From assembly GCF_037038585.1 (NCBI RefSeq), contig NC_092524.1, positions 43,343,001 through 43,407,000 of the forward strand: DNA of 64,000 bases. The letters are read 5' to 3'. A model generated the notes under the pieces. It was not told where the DNA came from. It saw only the letters and a list, made by a program, of their open reading frames with translations, and made no database searches. Within the stretch, counting starts at the first letter, position 1, and every line of letters starts with the position of its first letter. Positions 59,538 to 64,000 of this stretch are shown piece by piece. The DNA is from Patagioenas fasciata. Its lineage: Eukaryota > Chordata > Aves > Columbiformes > Columbidae. Position numbers and translations under genes: made by a program.

Positions 59538-59632
59538 AGAGGAGAGGAGAGGAGAGGAGAGGAGAGGAGAGGAGAGGAGAGGAGAGGAGAGGAGAGGAGA
59601 GGAGAGGAGAGGAGAGGAGAGGAGAGGAGAGA
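59538..59632 (+). repeat. (AGAGG)n satellite, second block
   Basis: About 18-19 perfect 5-bp AGAGG units follow the 7-bp block without interruption. The unit is AGAGGGG minus two G, so both blocks probably share an origin by slippage. With only GG runs this half has weaker quadruplex potential, but as a pure homopurine mirror-symmetric tract it is a good triplex candidate. Confidence 0.95.
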
Positions 59633-61260
59633 GGACTTGGTTGGGTGAGATGTCCCAAATTCTTCCCAACACAAGGAGTCTGACATTACAGAACCTTTCT
59701 AAAAGTTTGGTGTTTTTTTTTCTAGTTTTACAGTAATATCAATGTCTCATTACTGAACATAACTTCAGAAATGTAATCCTTTCTCCTTCATAGGCACTTC
59801 CAAAGACTTGTGAAAAGTTTAGATGAGAGCAGTGGGCTCCTCACAAAGTTTGTCAGTGCAAGCAGTCTTGCATATGGATGCTACAAACAAGCTGATGGGA
59901 AACCCACGGTTATTCTAGTTCTGTTTCTCGCTCCCCCACCCCAAACAAGAAACAAAGTAAATCTATTTCCTGGTATTTAAAAATTTAAAAATGTGTTTGT
60001 TATTTATTAGACAAAATCTAAACCGTAAAAAGCTCCACAAATCTTAACTTTTCTGCATCCATTGATTATTGCAAATAACCAGACAAAATCCTGCCAGCTT
60101 CCTACCTCCTTGGACACTAGATTTCATCTTTTCTAATATTTAGGATTGCATTGCATGTTAAGGGTCCTAATAAGAATATCAGTTACTAATACCAAACTTT
60201 CTGAGGAAATGCAGTTGATATGACTGTGCTGTCTATCTACCGGTTCTGTCTCCTGCCGGTAATTTTGAACCCATTGTCCTTTCCAGTGGGAACAAAACCA
60301 TATGACTAGATGTCAGAAAATCTGCATTGAAGATACTTTACACATGCACACAACCACAGGACAAGCTTTGATCACTCTTTGCACATTGACACAAGACAAC
60401 CTCACCACCAAATGCAAATCCGTAGATAATTAAGTAAAGTACAATAAACTCCACTGCCCACTGAGCTCACAAACAAGAACTGCAAAAGAGAGTCCCACAT
60501 CGCTCTCAGGAGGGAAATGCCCAGGAGGCACCAAATCCCCCTCATCTCAGGGTCCAACCTGTCCAGGTTCAGAAAAGTTCAGACCTTTCTTATCAATATC
60601 TTCTCCATTGCCATCAGAAAGAATCGTCAGTCTCACACAGGGCTTTTCAAGTGACACTGTTATGAAGTACTCACACTGAAGACCAGACAGGGACTTCTAT
60701 AGACATTAAAATTTGACCACATTTGCTTATGTCTTGCTCATCAGCAGGAGTGATGGTGAGCTGGACATCAGAGCATGAATAAGAAACATCTGCAGCACTC
60801 AGAAGCAAACAGCAGTGAGAAGAATCACCTGCGTACCATGCTGCTGTGGGAAATCACATAGCCTAGCTGCCAGCAAGCATGGCCAACCTCTGTGGCCCTC
60901 CACAGGGTCGACCCATGGCTCAGGACTAGAGCCCGGCCAGATTCTCTGCAGCTCGGCCCAGGGTGGCTCACTTGGCAGAGGCAGAGCAACCAGTGCCAGC
61001 ACGCTGATGTGAGCCTCGCCCAGCACCTTTACTCTATGGACATTAACCTGCGGCTAATCCATCAGCCCACGGCCAGTGCTACACTTCCTACCCTGTGCCC
61101 AAGGCTCCCCTGTGAGCTTCCCCTCCCTCCCCAAACTGCTCCTGACAAGCACCGAACCCACTAACCAGCTGCACCCTGCCTCAGGTGGGAGGGTCGAGGC
61201 AGCAGCATGGCTGCCACACTCAGCTCCTGGCCATCCCCACATGTTAACCAAGCAGCAGCC
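59633..61260. other. Non-coding stretch, GC-richer from 60.8 kb
   Basis: No gene recognised. From about 60800 the sequence becomes GC-richer with scattered CpGs (for example 60900-61020), but not dense enough to call a CpG island, and no promoter or exon could be supported. Confidence 0.45.
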
Positions 61261-61483
61261 ATAGAATCATAGAATGTCCTGAGTTGGAATGAACCCACAA
61301 GGACCATTGAATTCAACTCCTGTTCCTGCACAGGACAACCCCACAGTTCACCCCATGTGTCTGAGAGCATTGTTCGGTCTCTTCTTGAACACTGTCAGGC
61401 TTGGGGCCGTGGCTGCCTCCCTGGGGAGCCTGTTCCAGTGCTCCACCACCCTCTGGGTCAAGAACTGTCTCCTAATGTCTAGC
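61261..61483 (-). mobile_element. CR1 LINE 3' UTR copy
   Basis: Begins ATAGAATCATAGAATGTCCT, GAGTTGGAATGAACCCACAA, then passes 'ctcctgttcctgcacagga' and 'aacactgtcaggcttgg', and ends with GGGGAGCCTGTTCCAGTGCT plus 'ccaccaccctctgggtca'. These follow the complement of a CR1 3' UTR in order over about 220 bp. It is 5'-truncated before ORF2 and moderately diverged. Confidence 0.93.
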
Positions 61484-64000
61484 CCAGTGGGTAAGCCAGG
61501 GCCTGTGACAATGCTCTGACAATGAGGATGGGACCATTAGCCGTCAGAAGCAGGGCAGCCCAGAGCAGCAGGCTCAGGAGAGCGCTGCCTGCAGTCCTGA
61601 TGCAGATGCAGAAACTGAATCACATGTGGAGGCTCTTCATGAGCCTCCTGCCTTAATTCACTCACCCAGCTCTGGAGAGCACTGGGATGGCAGCCCTGCC
61701 CAGCCCTGAGTGCCACTAAACCATCTTGTTGCAAACCTGGAGCAGGTGAAGATACTTGTCCCTTGTCCTGCATCAAGTGTGTGATGGGTTGAATGGAGAA
61801 AGCAAATGCCATCGGAGCACTGCTCCATCCCTTCCCCTCCTCACCAGCTCTCACCCCGCTGCCCCTGCTCCAGTGTCCCACCATACCGGTAGGCTTGGAC
61901 CACTTTTTGGGACCCAACATGACTGCATCCAGCAATCATGCGTACCATAAGTTGGTTTGCCAAATACCTTCCATTTTGGCTGTGACAGAACTCACGTTCG
62001 AAGGAGGAAACAACACACCAGATTCCTCACCCGTCCGTTTTCACTAGCACCTATTGCTGATGGCATGGCATGCAAGGACCCTGGCAGGACAGCCGGTCCC
62101 CAGAGTAGCACTTCAGCATTCGTACAAGTTCTACAGCCAAATAAATCAACCTGCAGGTGGGAAAATGGGCAACTCCATTACATCCAGTGGCCACACGGCA
62201 GCAGCTGATGAAGGTTTTTTCCCACAATACATAATCACAGCACAAAGGAAACTGATCTTTGTGCTAGAACGCAGTCTTGTGATCCCCAAACCGTGAGCAC
62301 AATTTTGGCCTTTGTTGTCAAAAATACTTGGATTATTTGAAGGGCTGACAAGCCAGCATGGGTTGTGCTGGATTGCCCCCTGCAGCCGAAAGGTCGCATC
62401 GTCCCCAGTGCAAGGTTGGTCTCTCACATCATGGCATAAAAAACGGAGTGCTTGCAAGCCCCGATCACTGAGAAAAGGCTCTGCGATAATTTTAATAACA
62501 TTTTCCTTTCCAGACATAACCAGAGAAAGCTGGTTTGCTTGTTTGTTTCCAGATGTTCCTATCTGATTACCAGGGGAGCTTAGCAAAATAAATTACCTTT
62601 TAAGAAACACTACAGCCTGCTGTATTATTTTCTTCTCCTATTTGGTGAAAAACTTCTTTTTCTAGGTATTTGCACTCTTTTCACTATATGACAAGTTCTG
62701 GAGAAAGAGGGGGAGAGAGGAAGGGGACAGTGAATAGGTGATGAAATATTTTCTAATCCTGACAAGCAAAGGAAAGCAGCATAGTAAAGGAGATGTCAAG
62801 AAAAGGGTTTTTTTCCCCCCTTCTCTACACACCTCAAAGAGATGTGCCCTTGTATAAAAGATACAGCGCAGAAGGCCAGACGGAGACAACTCTGAAAAGC
62901 ACACAGAGCACAGATGCAGAGAGAAAAAGAGTGGGCCCCATTTTGTTTAGCAGCAAAGGTACTACCAGATAATCAGTTATTTTATTCGTGTACTTATGTC
63001 TCTGCCTCACCACACTGCTGTAAAACTTTTGAAGTATCTTGGTTTACTTGATAGTAAATGCTGGACTTCAAAGGAATAGGAAATGGATGCTGAATGGCAA
63101 AGTGACCTTTTATTACTTCAGCTACAGTTTGTAACCTGGAATGTGACAGAACATTTTTCATTCTACTTTAGGAAAAAAAAAAAATCTCACTAAGGATCAG
63201 ACTTTCAAAGCGGCTTCAATCAGAGCTTTACAGAGGAGTTTTGACAAGATACCAAAGTGTATTTCCTAGTTCCAGCCATGTAGCATGGACTGGGGTGACA
63301 GGAGGTTATAGCTGTGTCTCATTGCAAAAGTTTCTTTCTGGCTTCATTAGCTCTCATTATAGACCCATTGCTGGCCTCAGATATTGCCCTCTCACTCCAT
63401 CTCCAGATGTTTTTACTGACAAAAGCAATCTTCAATTTCTATAGGTAAGTGCAAGGCAAGTAACAGAGGTCTCCCCAGCACCATGCTCTAATTCAATTTT
63501 TCATGCACCCAGTTCTATATGTCAAAATTTAGTGGCCATTTTAGAAACACATCTGCTTGCTCGATATTGTATCTTAAAAATGCTCTCACTATGACAATAG
63601 CCACTATATAGCATCTTTTGTTCATGTGTATTGTGAATTTGCCTGCAGCTAGAGTAGTGGATATTCTTGCAGAGACTGGAGACAAGCTGCTGCCATTTGA
63701 GTCTCAGACTCCCACGAAATGAAAGCAAGACCCCATTGGTCCCTGGCTCTAAGTCTTGACAGAATTTCTAGGTTGGGTAATGCAAAACGAGATGCGATGG
63801 TTGTCACATCACCAGTACTCACATTACATTCAGCCGCAGCGCTCACGACCCACGTTGGCACACTTCGGCATCCCTAGGCCGCAAGGGCTAAAGAAAGACT
63901 AAAGGAAGGATTCAGCTTCCCAGATCATACCCAGCACAATAAATTCCACTATTGCTTCTGGTGGGTCCCTGCCCACAGAGACTGGCACTTTCCAACACCC
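61484..64000. other. Non-coding stretch with overlapping open frames, no gene recognised
   Basis: 61540-62590 is GC-richer and carries several long overlapping open frames on both strands; the longest is 62146-62586, minus, 146 codons from a TTG. No domain is recognised and no frame stands out. Farther on, a consensus donor (ATAG|GTAAGT) follows 63444 and a pyrimidine-rich acceptor ends at 63171. The rest is unremarkable. Confidence 0.45.
63172..63444 (+). other. Weak candidate exon defined by splice signals
   Basis: The acceptor TTTTTCATTCTACTTTAG ends at 63171 and the donor ATAG|GTAAGT follows 63444, giving 273 bp. The body starts with an A-run. A frame is open from about 63241 but closes with a TAG at the junction itself, so a coding role is unlikely. 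A non-coding exon or chance fits better. Confidence 0.12.

Noticed and set aside
59211..59736. Long Ser/Pro/Leu and Gly/Glu/Arg open frames on both strands
   Set aside because: They are translations of the (AGAGGGG)n/(AGAGG)n satellite, which contains no stop in most frames. Not genes.
60800..61260. Possible CpG island/promoter
   Set aside because: GC-richer than its surroundings, but CpGs are scattered and there is no supported first exon or core promoter.
1..64000. tRNA genes, rRNA, CRISPR arrays, insertion sequences, operons
   Set aside because: No tRNA-like A/B box cloverleaf, no regularly spaced repeats, and no bacterial gene organisation were seen. The sequence is vertebrate.

Overview
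This 64 kb window looks like bird nuclear DNA. The interspersed repeats that can be read are avian: CR1 LINE fragments, some carrying the typical ATTCTGTG-type 3' tail, and a solo LTR of an avian ERVL-type endogenous retrovirus. No mammalian L1 or Alu-type sequence is visible. Base composition is AT-rich, with a few GC-richer patches near 56.1-56.5 kb and 60.8-62.5 kb. There are no bacterial-style operons, and the longest open frames are about the length expected by chance in 64 kb of six-frame sequence. I found no protein-coding gene that I can name. The window is best read as a gene-poor intergenic region or the inside of one or more large introns.

Layout: 0-10.8 kb is unique sequence holding one minus-strand solo LTR (925-1478) with an imperfect 5-bp target duplication. 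10.8-21 kb has a short, fairly intact plus-strand CR1 3' end and a longer minus-strand CR1 copy. 21-39 kb is almost repeat-free; it holds an AT-rich segment next to a splice-site-bounded candidate exon (21628-21811) and several small palindromes. 38.9-49 kb contains eroded minus-strand LINE pieces. One is an old reverse-transcriptase remnant that still reads open for 123 codons. Another is a CR1 reverse-transcriptase block that stops just before its catalytic FADD motif. 51-60 kb holds the structural DNA signals: a Z-DNA-prone alternating tract, an (AAAAT)n repeat, a bird-retained MIR-type SINE, a GC3-periodic candidate coding exon (56102-56320), and a two-part purine satellite (AGAGGGG)n then (AGAGG)n with strong quadruplex/triplex potential. 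60.8-64 kb is GC-richer, with one more CR1.

Recognisable interspersed repeats add up to roughly 3 kb, about 5% of the window by my count. All CR1/LINE pieces except the one at 10.8 kb lie on the minus strand. No two features can be shown to act together. The entries most worth following up are the two candidate exons (21628-21811 and 56102-56320), the purine satellite and the open LINE remnant. I did not see evidence for a new multi-gene biological system.
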